Assembly: GCA_030835305.1 (NCBI GenBank)
Contig: JAURPJ010000097.1
Location: 83,664 to 147,663, forward strand
Direction: 5' to 3'
From: Verrucomicrobiota bacterium
GTDB taxonomy: Bacteria; Verrucomicrobiota; Verrucomicrobiia; Verrucomicrobiales; Akkermansiaceae
Length of the DNA stretch: 64,000 bases
Under the pieces are notes generated by a model. The model searched no databases. It saw only the letters and a program-made list of their open reading frames with translations, and had not been told where the DNA came from. The position numbers and the translations under genes are program-made. Within the stretch, counting starts at the first letter, position 1; each line of letters begins with the position of its first letter. Of this stretch, positions 35,608-44,001 are shown piece after piece.

Positions 35608-38600
35608 GTTCCGAACCTCTCCTAGTTTGGGGATTTTCCAAAGGTTTATTTCCGTTGCTGATTAAACGGATCAAATGAGTGAAAAGGTTGCGGACATCTT
35701 CAAGGATAACGTAGAGCGAAGGAACCAGGATCAATGTGATTGCGGTGGCAAACAGAATGCCAAAACCCAGGGAAACCGCCATCGGAATGAGGAACTTGGC
35801 CTGCATGTCATCCTCCAGCAACATCGGCATGAGACCCACGAAGGTTGTGAGCGAAGTCAGAAGGATCGGACGGAATCTCCTCACCCCCGCATTACGGGCT
35901 GACTCCAGGATACCGAGACCTTCATTCCGGTGACGGTTCATGTAGTCGACCAGCACCAGGGAGTCATTCACTACCACCCCTGCCAGTGCAACAATCCCAC
36001 ACATCGACATAATGCTCATATTCAAGCCCATGAAAATATGTCCTGCAACCGCCCCAACCATGCCGAAGGGGATCACACTCATTACAATTAGCGGCTGCAA
36101 GTAACTCTTCAGGGGAATTGCCATCAAGACGTACATCAGCAGGAGCGCTCCCAAAAAGCCGATGCCCATCTCACGCATACTGTCGCGCTGGTCGCTTTGT
36201 TCCCCTTCGAAGGAATACCGGACACCAGGAAATTTATCGGGAATCCTGTCGAGCACCTCATCGGTGTATTTCTCAACAATCTCATTCGCATTATAACCAC
36301 CAGCAAGATCAACATCGGCCTTCAGGCTGATTGTCCGAAAACGATCCACCCGGGTCACCGTCGCCGGCCCGCGGTCGTATTCCGGAACGACCACATCGAG
36401 AAGAGGAACCTCCTCCCCTTCGGGAGTTCTTAGCTTCATTTTCTCAAAATTAGCAAGTGACCTGCGCTCAACGTCCGGGTAGCGGACCATGACCTTCACT
36501 TCGTCACGTCCCCGCTGTAGTCGCTGTACTTCGTTCCCATAAAAAGCATTGCGAACCTGGTTCATCACCCCATTGAGATCAAATCCCAGGGCTTTGCCCC
36601 GCGGGGTGAGATCGCGAACGATCAACTCCTCCCGGCCACGCCGATCGGAATTGGAAACATCCACCACTCCTTTGTAGTCTTTGCGCAAACGCTCCGTCGC
36701 CCAGGTTGCGGCAGCCACCAATTGCTCGTTATCCGGACCGGTCAGATTAATGTCTATGGCATTTCCACCCGCTGCTGTCTCGGCCCGGAAAGAGAGAGAA
36801 ACCACTCCGGGGATATCGCCCACAAGGTCCTGCCACATCGATTTCAATTGCTCACTAGAAAGATTCCGGTCCTTAGCCGCAGTCAGCTCCAGAGTCACTT
36901 CACCGAGATGGGTGCCTGTAGGAATAGCGGGTGAGAAGCCACCCTGAAATGGCTGCATTCCGGCTGTCGCAAGCTGGTTGACCACGATAGGATTTCCTTT
37001 GTTGTCCTGCTCCGTCGCGCCGAGCTCAAGAGCCGCCGCCTCCAAGCGCTTCACCACTTCACGGGTCTCGGAAAACGGAGCACCCAGAGGCATCTCGAGT
37101 TTCGCCGAAAGAATCTCACCCTCTACTTTCGGGAAAAATTGAAAAGGCAACCAACCGGTGCTCACCAGTGATACCGAGAGCACCACGAGAGCAATAAACA
37201 TCACCCAAACCAAATAGCGAAACCTCAAACACGCCTTTAGGAACGGTGAATAAACGGCTTTCACAAATCGTTCGAGCCCTCCCGAAATACTCCACTGCAA
37301 GCGAGTCAGGGGATTCGCACTTCGATTGGCGGAATGCGGTTTGAGAAGCGCAAGGTGCGCAGGCAAAACAAACTTAGACTGCAACAGCGAAAAACCCAAA
37401 ACCGGAATCACCACCAAGGGAATATTGGGCCAAATCTTCCCGCTCACGCCGCTCAACCCGAGCATTGGCGTGAAGGCAGTCATGGTGGTGAAAATCCCAA
37501 AAATCACCACAATCCCCACCTCGTGGGTGCCTTTCCAACTCGCTTCCCTCGGGTGCTCGCCTCCCTGAATGCGGGTGTAGACATTCTCACCGACCACGAT
37601 GGCGTCATCCACCACGATCCCCAACACTAGGATGAAGGCAAAGGCCGAGATCATATTGATCGAGATTCCAAGGCCAGGCATCAGCCAAAGTCCACCGGCA
37701 AAGGAAACAGGAATACCCAGTGCCACCAAGAACGCCAAACTTGGCCGCAGAAAAAGGGCCAGAACCACAAGGACTAAAATCAGCCCAATCCCGATATTAC
37801 TTTTTAGGAGATCCAATCGTCCTTTCAGAATGACACTCTGGTCATTCCAAATATCGATCTCCACACCTTCAGGTTTCTCCAGCGATTGAACATAGTCCCG
37901 GGCAAGCTTAGCAATCGTAAGAGTATCCTGTTCGGAGACACGGAAGACATGAAGCACAACTGCCGGGCGTCCATTGAAGGTCGACACGAGTTCAATATCC
38001 TCGAATCCATCAATTACCGAGGCAATCTGCCCCAACTTCAAATCAGATCCATCGGACAGCTTTTTGACAGTCACCTCACGAAATTCCTCTCCCCGGTACA
38101 TCCGCCCGAGAGCCCTCACCACAATCTCACCCGATTCGGTCTTAATCGATCCACTGGGTAGATCCAAAGAAGCACTCCGAACAGCCATTGCCACCTCCTG
38201 CAAAGTGAGGTCGTACTGCCTGAGTGTATCCTCCGGCACTTCGATTGAAACTTCATAGGGTCGGACCGAAGCCAGCTCGACCTTCTTGATCGTTTCCCTC
38301 CCCTTGAGGAGGTTCTGCACAAAGCCCCCGGGGTCGTCGAAGAATGCCTCTTTTTTTGACTCCGGCTTCGGCGGCACATAATTCATCAGCCCGTCACGAA
38401 TCCCCTCCGCATACTCCCGGAGACTGGCCTCATCGGTATCGGCGGTGATAGCCAAGCTCAGGATCTGCCGATTCACCACCAGCTCTTCGAAGACCGGCTC
38501 TTCGGCGTTCTCGGCAAAGTTATCAATGGCATCGACGTTGGTCTGAACATCGCCCATGACATTCCGGGTATTGTATCCGGTCTCCACCTCGACCGCTAGT

Positions 38601-38872
38601 GTCGCCATATTGCGAACCGCCGTCGAAGTGACCCGCTTGATGCCCTCCACTTCCGCAATCGCTTCCTCAATCGGAATAACGACTCCGCTTGTCACCTCCT
38701 CGGGAGTGGCATTAGGATAGGGAACGCTGACAATGACCGCATCAAAGGACGTTTCCGGAAAGACTTCCTTGCGCAGCTTGAACCATGCGGTAAAGCCGGC
38801 AAGCAAAACCGCGAGCATGAGAAAATTGGCCGCAACGTGATTGCGACTGAACCATTTGATCGACTTTTGCAT
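35597..38872 (-). CDS. RND-family efflux permease (AcrB/HAE-like)
   Basis: An inner-membrane proton-driven pump of about 1091 residues from [12 protein letters not shown]. The architecture is the classic duplicate: TM1, a periplasmic porter/docking loop, TM2-6, then a second half. Recognisable segments are [39 protein letters not shown] (TM4 proton-relay Asp pair) and the C-terminal [18 protein letters not shown]. It starts 4 bp after the fusion-protein stop. A further ATG at 38914 would overlap that gene. The likely substrate range is suggested by the coupled type III PKS gene downstream. Confidence 0.93.
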   Translation of the reverse strand: MQKSIKWFSRNHVAANFLMLAVLLAGFTAWFKLRKEVFPETSFDAVIVSVPYPNATPEEVTSGVVIPIEEAIAEVEGIKRVTSTAVRNMATLAVEVETGYNTRNVMGDVQTNVDAIDNFAENAEEPVFEELVVNRQILSLAITADTDEASLREYAEGIRDGLMNYVPPKPESKKEAFFDDPGGFVQNLLKGRETIKKVELASVRPYEVSIEVPEDTLRQYDLTLQEVAMAVRSASLDLPSGSIKTESGEIVVRALGRMYRGEEFREVTVKKLSDGSDLKLGQIASVIDGFEDIELVSTFNGRPAVVLHVFRVSEQDTLTIAKLARDYVQSLEKPEGVEIDIWNDQSVILKGRLDLLKSNIGIGLILVLVVLALFLRPSLAFLVALGIPVSFAGGLWLMPGLGISINMISAFAFILVLGIVVDDAIVVGENVYTRIQGGEHPREASWKGTHEVGIVVIFGIFTTMTAFTPMLGLSGVSGKIWPNIPLVVIPVLGFSLLQSKFVLPAHLALLKPHSANRSANPLTRLQWSISGGLERFVKAVYSPFLKACLRFRYLVWVMFIALVVLSVSLVSTGWLPFQFFPKVEGEILSAKLEMPLGAPFSETREVVKRLEAAALELGATEQDNKGNPIVVNQLATAGMQPFQGGFSPAIPTGTHLGEVTLELTAAKDRNLSSEQLKSMWQDLVGDIPGVVSLSFRAETAAGGNAIDINLTGPDNEQLVAAATWATERLRKDYKGVVDVSNSDRRGREELIVRDLTPRGKALGFDLNGVMNQVRNAFYGNEVQRLQRGRDEVKVMVRYPDVERRSLANFEKMKLRTPEGEEVPLLDVVVPEYDRGPATVTRVDRFRTISLKADVDLAGGYNANEIVEKYTDEVLDRIPDKFPGVRYSFEGEQSDQRDSMREMGIGFLGALLLMYVLMAIPLKSYLQPLIVMSVIPFGMVGAVAGHIFMGLNMSIMSMCGIVALAGVVVNDSLVLVDYMNRHRNEGLGILESARNAGVRRFRPILLTSLTTFVGLMPMLLEDDMQAKFLIPMAVSLGFGILFATAITLILVPSLYVILEDVRNLFTHLIRLISNGNKPLENPQTRRGSEHVS

Positions 38873-38876
38873 GGCT

Positions 38877-40037
38877 CTAATTTGGTGACGTGGGTTGTTC
38901 TTCCTGTTGATCACCTTTTGGGAGTTTAAGAGTCATACCGGCAATTGGCATATCCAGCTTCGTCAGGATTACTTTCTCGCCGTCACCAATTCCTTGCGCC
39001 GCGAAAACCCAATCGGCCGTGCTCCTGGCAATCACCAATTCACGAACTTCCAACTTGCTCTCCTCACCAAAAACAAAGACCCGGTTCTCCCCCCGGATCG
39101 CAGACCGGGGAACCCCCACCACTCCAGGCAGAACCGCTCCCTCTAGAGAGGCATTCAAAAATATGCCAGGCGAGGGCAAACGAAAACGGGACGAATCATC
39201 CTTTTTGGGCAGGATTTTCGCCAGAACGTATGCCGACAGGGTCCGTTGATCCACCTCTCCAAGTTCCCACATCACCTCGGCGTCCCACTCGTGCAGGCGT
39301 CCCCCGATTGTTGATGACAACCTGATCTCCGCATTCTCGGGGAGCTGTGCATAGTCATCCAACGAAAATGGAAGACGAATCATAAGCTCCCCGGGATCAT
39401 AAACCGTTCCCAGTTGAGCCCCGGGAACAACCGTTGCCCCAACGTTCAAATTGACCGCCCGCACCCGGCAATCCAAAGGAGCAAAAATCCTGGTCCGCGC
39501 CAGATCGGCCTCGGCTTTCTCAAGCGCCGCCGCCGCCGCCGCCAGCCGAGCCTTCGCACTATTCAAAAATGGAATGCGCAACACCAACTCGCTCGCATTC
39601 TTGCCTCCACCAATCTTCTTCCAGTCGCGCTCCGCCTGCTGGGCCCTCGCGTTCTCCTGAACCAGGGCCAGCTCAGCTTCGGCCAACGTCGATTCCGATT
39701 GCGCAACAGCCGCCGTGTAGTCAATCGGGTCAATCTCAGCAATCAGGTCGCCCTTCTTGAAAGTCGCACCGACTTCAAAATTTTCATCCACCTCAACAAG
39801 CTTTCCGCCCACTTGTGCGGAAAGAATGATATCCCGACGGACCATCACCACACCTTCGCTTTTAAGGACAAACTCCTGATCACCCTTGCTGACTACCTGA
39901 ACTTCAACAACAGGAGGTTTTTCCACCCGTTCCTTCTTCTCAGCTTCAGGGGCGTTCTCCTCAAGGAACCTGACTCCCAAAATAGTCAAACCAAGCACGA
40001 TGGCGATGGCGACGATGGTAGTGATGACAATTTTCAT
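38877..40037 (-). CDS. RND membrane-fusion (periplasmic adaptor) protein
   Basis: A 386-residue HlyD/AcrA-like adaptor from MKIVITTIVAIAIVLGL, with one N-terminal membrane segment. The lipoyl-like domain (LSAQVGGKLVEVDENFEVGATFKKGDLI), an alpha-helical hairpin (AESTLAEAELALVQENARAQQAERDW ... ALEKAEADL) and beta-barrel part (IFAPLDCRVRAVNLNVGATV) appear in order. It links the RND pump with the outer-membrane factor. It starts 4 bp after the outer-membrane factor stop, in the order OMF-MFP-RND. Confidence 0.92.
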   Translation of the reverse strand: MKIVITTIVAIAIVLGLTILGVRFLEENAPEAEKKERVEKPPVVEVQVVSKGDQEFVLKSEGVVMVRRDIILSAQVGGKLVEVDENFEVGATFKKGDLIAEIDPIDYTAAVAQSESTLAEAELALVQENARAQQAERDWKKIGGGKNASELVLRIPFLNSAKARLAAAAAALEKAEADLARTRIFAPLDCRVRAVNLNVGATVVPGAQLGTVYDPGELMIRLPFSLDDYAQLPENAEIRLSSTIGGRLHEWDAEVMWELGEVDQRTLSAYVLAKILPKKDDSSRFRLPSPGIFLNASLEGAVLPGVVGVPRSAIRGENRVFVFGEESKLEVRELVIARSTADWVFAAQGIGDGEKVILTKLDMPIAGMTLKLPKGDQQEEQPTSPN

Positions 40038-40041
40038 AATT

Positions 40042-41460
40042 CTATTTACGAGGGCGATAGTCCCCGCCCAGAGCGAGGTGAAGGGTAATACGATTATCAA
40101 GACGCAGCCTCTTAAGAGTAGTTTTCTGGGACGCCAAAGAGACCCGGTTTCCCTGGGCGGTGATCAAAGTCAAAGCATCACCGACTCCGCTCGAATACTC
40201 GCTGGACGCAGCATCGGCAGCTTCCTCGGCCGATTTAAGGGCCCTGGCAATAGCCCGCTCCCGGGCGGCCAAGAACTTCTCCGCAACCATTGCCTGCTCC
40301 ACTTCGCCAAATGCTTTCAACACCGTGCTTTGGAGCTTGGCGAGATTCGAGCGATCATCTGCCTTGATCCTCGCAATTTCCGTCCGCAACTTCCCGCCGG
40401 CCCAAATCGGCTGGGTGAGCCCCCCGGCAAGCGACCACACTCCAAAGTCGGAATTAAAAACCTGCCGCATCGTGTCGGTGGCGGTTCCCGAACTCCCGGT
40501 GATCGCGAAGCTGGGATAGAAGGCCCGCTTTGCCTGCTTCACCAGACTGCCAGTTGAGGCAAAACGGCGCTCCGCCTCAAGGATATCGGGCCGACGCAAC
40601 AGCAATTCGGAGGGCAATCCGGATGGCGGCATGGCCGAAATATTCGGGAGCTCTGTCGCAGCCTGCAGTATTCCCTTGGGGTAGCGCCCCAAAAGCAACT
40701 CAAGTTGCCTGATTGCCTGCTCCCGTTCTCCGGTTCGCTGCGCAATCAAAGCTTGATTGTTCGCGATCTCACTCTCGGCCAACCGGACCTCGGCCGCAGA
40801 CCCCCCTTCGGCGGCAAGGGCATTGTTATAGCGATCAATTACGATATCTTTCGTGGCGACAAGAAGTTCCTGCGTCTCGGTCGCCAAAGCAATCTGCTCG
40901 TTCGCCTCGGCCAAGGCCAGCCAGGCTCTCATCACTTGCGCCGCCAGTGAAGCCCGCGCCGCCCGGTAAGTATTCCCCTCGGCCTGGGCATCCGCAATCA
41001 GGGCAGCTTGCCCGGCTCTCCGGAACCCCCAGATATCAGGCTCCCACGAAACCGTCAAATTGGCTCCAAAATTGCTAAAATTCGCGGAAGGGATCCCGCC
41101 TCCCCCGAGCCCTCCAAGCGGAATCCCGACAAAAATTTGCTTCTGACGGGCTGCGTTGAGGCCCGCTGAAACTTGGGGATTCATTGCTGCCCCGGCACTC
41201 TTTGCGGAGTTTATGGCACGATTGACCCGCTCGGCGGCAACCCGCATATCGGGATTTCGAAGAAAGGCTTCATTGACCAGTGCCTCAGCCCGGGCTCCTC
41301 CGAGACGACCCACCCAATTTGTATCAATCCCCGCTTTCGCTTCGGGAGTGGCCGACCAACGCGGCGGAGCCTCGTTCTTCACCGCACCAATTCGCGAATC
41401 GGGCACGCTGGCCGAGCACCCGGCCAGCACGACCGCTATGACTGGGAGAATCTTTTTCAT
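40042..41460 (-). CDS. Outer-membrane efflux lipoprotein of the RND operon
   Basis: A 472-residue NodT/OprM-type outer-membrane factor. The N-terminal signal has the lipobox VLAGC (Cys15). Two OEP repeats follow: VSWEPDIWGFRRAGQAALIADAQ in the first and LLLRRPDILEAERRFASTG in the second. The C-terminus is RLDNRITLHLALGGDY. It should form the trimeric outer-membrane duct for the adjacent RND pump. Its ATG overlaps the tetR stop by 4 bp (ATGA), so regulator and pump are translated from one message. Confidence 0.92.
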   Translation of the reverse strand: MKKILPVIAVVLAGCSASVPDSRIGAVKNEAPPRWSATPEAKAGIDTNWVGRLGGARAEALVNEAFLRNPDMRVAAERVNRAINSAKSAGAAMNPQVSAGLNAARQKQIFVGIPLGGLGGGGIPSANFSNFGANLTVSWEPDIWGFRRAGQAALIADAQAEGNTYRAARASLAAQVMRAWLALAEANEQIALATETQELLVATKDIVIDRYNNALAAEGGSAAEVRLAESEIANNQALIAQRTGEREQAIRQLELLLGRYPKGILQAATELPNISAMPPSGLPSELLLRRPDILEAERRFASTGSLVKQAKRAFYPSFAITGSSGTATDTMRQVFNSDFGVWSLAGGLTQPIWAGGKLRTEIARIKADDRSNLAKLQSTVLKAFGEVEQAMVAEKFLAARERAIARALKSAEEAADAASSEYSSGVGDALTLITAQGNRVSLASQKTTLKRLRLDNRITLHLALGGDYRPRK

Positions 41461-42128
41461 TGTCTAAAACCTTCTTCGCAGAAATCGATCGCGCGTTTGA
41501 GCGTAACAGAAAGCTTTTCGTCGCCAACTTTGCCGTCACTGATCTTCTTAACGAGATCACCATGGGTCAGAGTATTGGCGAGCACCCCGAAGGAGAAATG
41601 AATACGCCAAAAGACTTCTTCAGTAGACAACCCCGGGCAGGCCTTCATGAAGGCGGAAACGTAGCGGGAAGCCACCTCGCGAAATTGCCCCATCATCTCC
41701 TCTGAAAATTCATACGGACGATCCCCCACCACACGTCCCATCAACTTGATGAAAAGCTTCTCACTGAGCGAGCTGTTCTTAATCTGCGAACAGAGAGGCT
41801 CGAAGAAAGCCACAATTAATTCCCGAACCGTTGCCCCCCCCCGTTCCTCAAGTCCTTCGATTCGCCCCAAACGCTCGTCGTTCACCGGCTTCGCCATGCG
41901 AGCCACCACCGCATCGATCAATCCCTCCCGCGACCCAAAATGGTATTTCACCGACGCTACATTCGCTTTTGCCAGAGTGGTGATCTCTCGAACCGACACC
42001 ACCTCGAATCCTTTCTCCGCAAATAAAACCGAGGCCGCCTTCATCAGAGCCGCCTTGGTTGCGTTTGCGCTTTTAGTTTTTAACCTCAAACTGACGGAGG
42101 TTGCTAAGTCAGATCCAGAATAATTCAA
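41457..42128 (-). CDS. TetR-family transcriptional regulator of the RND-PKS operon
   Basis: A 223-residue regulator. The N-terminal helix-turn-helix is typical: AALMKAASVLFAEKGFEVVSVREITTLAKANVASVKYHFGSREGLIDAVV. The C-terminal half (RELIVAFFEPL ... FMGRVVGD-like LMGRVVGDRPYEFSEEM) resembles CerR/TetR_C_33-type ligand domains. The first possible start is a TTG at 42126-42128, which lies inside the candidate operator; a start a few codons further in (TTG before RLKTK) would put the operator upstream. No strong ribosome-binding site decides it. It is the first gene of the operon and presumably represses it. Confidence 0.88.
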   Translation of the reverse strand: MNYSGSDLATSVSLRLKTKSANATKAALMKAASVLFAEKGFEVVSVREITTLAKANVASVKYHFGSREGLIDAVVARMAKPVNDERLGRIEGLEERGGATVRELIVAFFEPLCSQIKNSSLSEKLFIKLMGRVVGDRPYEFSEEMMGQFREVASRYVSAFMKACPGLSTEEVFWRIHFSFGVLANTLTHGDLVKKISDGKVGDEKLSVTLKRAIDFCEEGFRQ

Positions 42129-42146
42129 ACGAATGTTTAAATTATT
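42119..42146. promoter_or_regulatory. 28-bp inverted repeat, candidate TetR operator
   Basis: AATAATTCAAAC (42119-42130) and GTTTAAATTATT (42135-42146) are complementary in 11 of 12 positions around GAAT. The size and symmetry suit a TetR dimer. The repeat sits at the 5' end of tetR, so the regulator could repress its own operon. Confidence 0.6.
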
Positions 42147-42236
42147 TTAGATTCGTAAGCTGAGGCCCGATCCGAATTTGTCAAATTTGCTCGACGCGAA
42201 GCTTTCTTTCCCTCTCCTGCAAAGGGAAACTCTCGT

Positions 42237-43064
42237 GTGCACAAACTCCACCAAAAAGACTGCCTGGAAGGTATGAAGCAACTTCCGTCCAACTGCATGG
42301 ACCTTATCGTCACCTCCCCACCTTACAATCTCGACATTAATTACAGCACTTACCGGGACAATCTGGATCGTAACGATTTCATCGCTTGGTGCCAGGAGTG
42401 GACGACTGAGATTTACCGCCTCATGACCAACGAGGCCTCGTTTTTTCTCAACGTTGGCGGCGCGCCAACGGATCCACTTCTTCCACACCAGCTCATCCTC
42501 TCCATTACCCGGGAGGCACCCAATTTCATCCTCCAAAATACCTTTCACTGGATCAAATCGATCAGCGTTGAGACGCGCCAGGGCGAAACCATTTCGGCCG
42601 GCCACTTCAAACCCATCAACTCAAAGCGCTTCGTCAACGATTGCCACGAGTATATTTTCCACCTCACAAAAACCGGTGAAGTACCGCTGGAACGCCGCGC
42701 CGCCGGGGTCGAATACGCCGACAAATCAAACATCGCCCGCTGGGGCCACACCGGAGGCGAAGACAAAAGGTGCCGTGGCAACAACTGGTTCATCCCCTAC
42801 GACACCATTATGTCCCGCAACAAGCAACGGCCCCATCCCGCCACCTTTCCAGTCGCCCTTGTCGAGCAATGCATCCGTATTCACGGCCTCGAACGCACCA
42901 AACACCTCCTCGATCCCTTCACCGGAATCGGCACCTCCGCCCTCGCCGCCCAGCGAATGAAGATCGAAAAATTCACCGGATTCGACATCGATGGCGACTA
43001 CCTCGAAACCGCTCGCGAAAGACTCGCCATTGACGCAGCCGAAAGTTCGCAACATCTTCTTTAA
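42237..43064 (+). CDS. Orphan DNA methyltransferase, N4-cytosine/N6-adenine class
   Basis: A 275-residue amino-methyltransferase of the N6_N4_Mtase family. Motif IV TSPPYN (residues 26-31) comes before the AdoMet-binding motif I DPFTGIGT (226-233), the beta order. HPATFP (200-205) and GFDID lie in the usual places. SPPY is frequent in N4-cytosine enzymes, but base and target site cannot be set from sequence. The start is a GTG with GGGA about 8 bases upstream. No restriction endonuclease or specificity subunit is adjacent; an Hsp33-like gene follows after 5 bp. It may act in regulation or cell-cycle control like other solitary methylases. Confidence 0.9.
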   Translation: MHKLHQKDCLEGMKQLPSNCMDLIVTSPPYNLDINYSTYRDNLDRNDFIAWCQEWTTEIYRLMTNEASFFLNVGGAPTDPLLPHQLILSITREAPNFILQNTFHWIKSISVETRQGETISAGHFKPINSKRFVNDCHEYIFHLTKTGEVPLERRAAGVEYADKSNIARWGHTGGEDKRCRGNNWFIPYDTIMSRNKQRPHPATFPVALVEQCIRIHGLERTKHLLDPFTGIGTSALAAQRMKIEKFTGFDIDGDYLETARERLAIDAAESSQHLL

Positions 43065-43069
43065 CTCCG

Positions 43070-43873
43070 ATGCAAGAGCCCGTCCCCGAACCAGTCCAAG
43101 AATTCACCAGAACCGAATCCATCTTTGTCCGCCATCGCAACTGCCTGATGGTCCGCGCCGAATTCACCCCCATCTTCACCGACTACTACCTCCATCTCAT
43201 GGACATCGGGGAGCGCCACCCGGAAAACCTCGACACCACCCTCAAGGACCTCCTGGCAATCCTCACCCTGCACCTCACCGCAAGACCGTGGGCCGAGACC
43301 ATCGCCTGGACCGCAAACCTTCGCGCACCCCGCGTCAACTTCTTCGCCACCGGATCCTCGGTCTACGAATACATCACCGGCCGGCTGTTCACCAAGGACG
43401 TCCGCGAACCCGATCGCAACTTCCTCTACTCGCAAACCACCACACAGGGAAAGGAGCCCCGCACCTCCACCATCGAAGTCGACTCATCCGACCCGATCGA
43501 GTGGCTGCAACATTTTTACAACCAGTCCGAACAACGGCCCGGTCGTGCCTTTAGGCTCCAAAATGACACTTACGTCCTGATTGCCGCCCAACCCGATTTC
43601 GACGAAGAATGGTTCGGTGCCCTCGATGCCGAACAAGTCGCTAAAATCAGTGACAACGAGCAAACCAAGGTCCTTGAAACGCGAAGGTTCAAATTCTCCT
43701 GCGGGTGCTCGCAGGAAAGAATACTCCCCACCCTCAGCGCCTGGAAAGACAAACCCGGAGAACTCTTTGGCGACGACGCCACCCTGTCCCTGCAGTGCCC
43801 CCGCTGTGCCAAAAAATATTTAATCACCCGGAATGATCTCGGAAAAGAATCGGAGGAAAAGGATCAAGATTGA
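43070..43873 (+). CDS. hslO: Hsp33-like redox-regulated chaperone
   Basis: A 267-residue protein. The C-terminal part has the Hsp33 zinc/redox switch: CGC at residues 211-213 in FSCGCSQERILPTL and CPRC at 243-246 in LQCPRCAKKYLITRNDL, with the 29-residue gap usual for the family. The N-terminal 200 residues are a divergent Hsp33 core (LLAILTLHLTARPWAETIAW, ATGSSVYEYITG). On oxidation such proteins release zinc, unfold and hold aggregating proteins. It lies 5 bp after the methyltransferase gene. The low similarity of the core lowers confidence in full equivalence. Confidence 0.75.
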   Translation: MQEPVPEPVQEFTRTESIFVRHRNCLMVRAEFTPIFTDYYLHLMDIGERHPENLDTTLKDLLAILTLHLTARPWAETIAWTANLRAPRVNFFATGSSVYEYITGRLFTKDVREPDRNFLYSQTTTQGKEPRTSTIEVDSSDPIEWLQHFYNQSEQRPGRAFRLQNDTYVLIAAQPDFDEEWFGALDAEQVAKISDNEQTKVLETRRFKFSCGCSQERILPTLSAWKDKPGELFGDDATLSLQCPRCAKKYLITRNDLGKESEEKDQD

Positions 43874-43924
43874 GGTTATCGTTGAAAAAAACTTGACCAA
43901 ACCCTCTCCGTCACAAAGAAACAC

Positions 43925-43957
43925 CGCCTCGCAGGAAGCTCCTGCTTGACCTATAAT
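43925..43957 (+). promoter_or_regulatory. Candidate rpoD promoter with palindrome
   Basis: A consensus TATAAT (43952-43957) lies 45 bp before the rpoD ATG. A perfect inverted repeat GCAGGA-AGC-TCCTGC (43931-43945) occupies the region where the -35 box would be, and no good -35 match is present. This may be an activator or repressor site. Confidence 0.45.
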
Positions 43958-44001
43958 AGGTGAGGTGTGCCTAACGCATCGCAATTCCCAAGTTCCCCGT
44001 C

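Noticed and set aside
42237..43064. Restriction-modification system
   Set aside because: Only the methyltransferase is visible; neighbours are a TetR operon and an Hsp33-like gene, with no endonuclease or specificity subunit.
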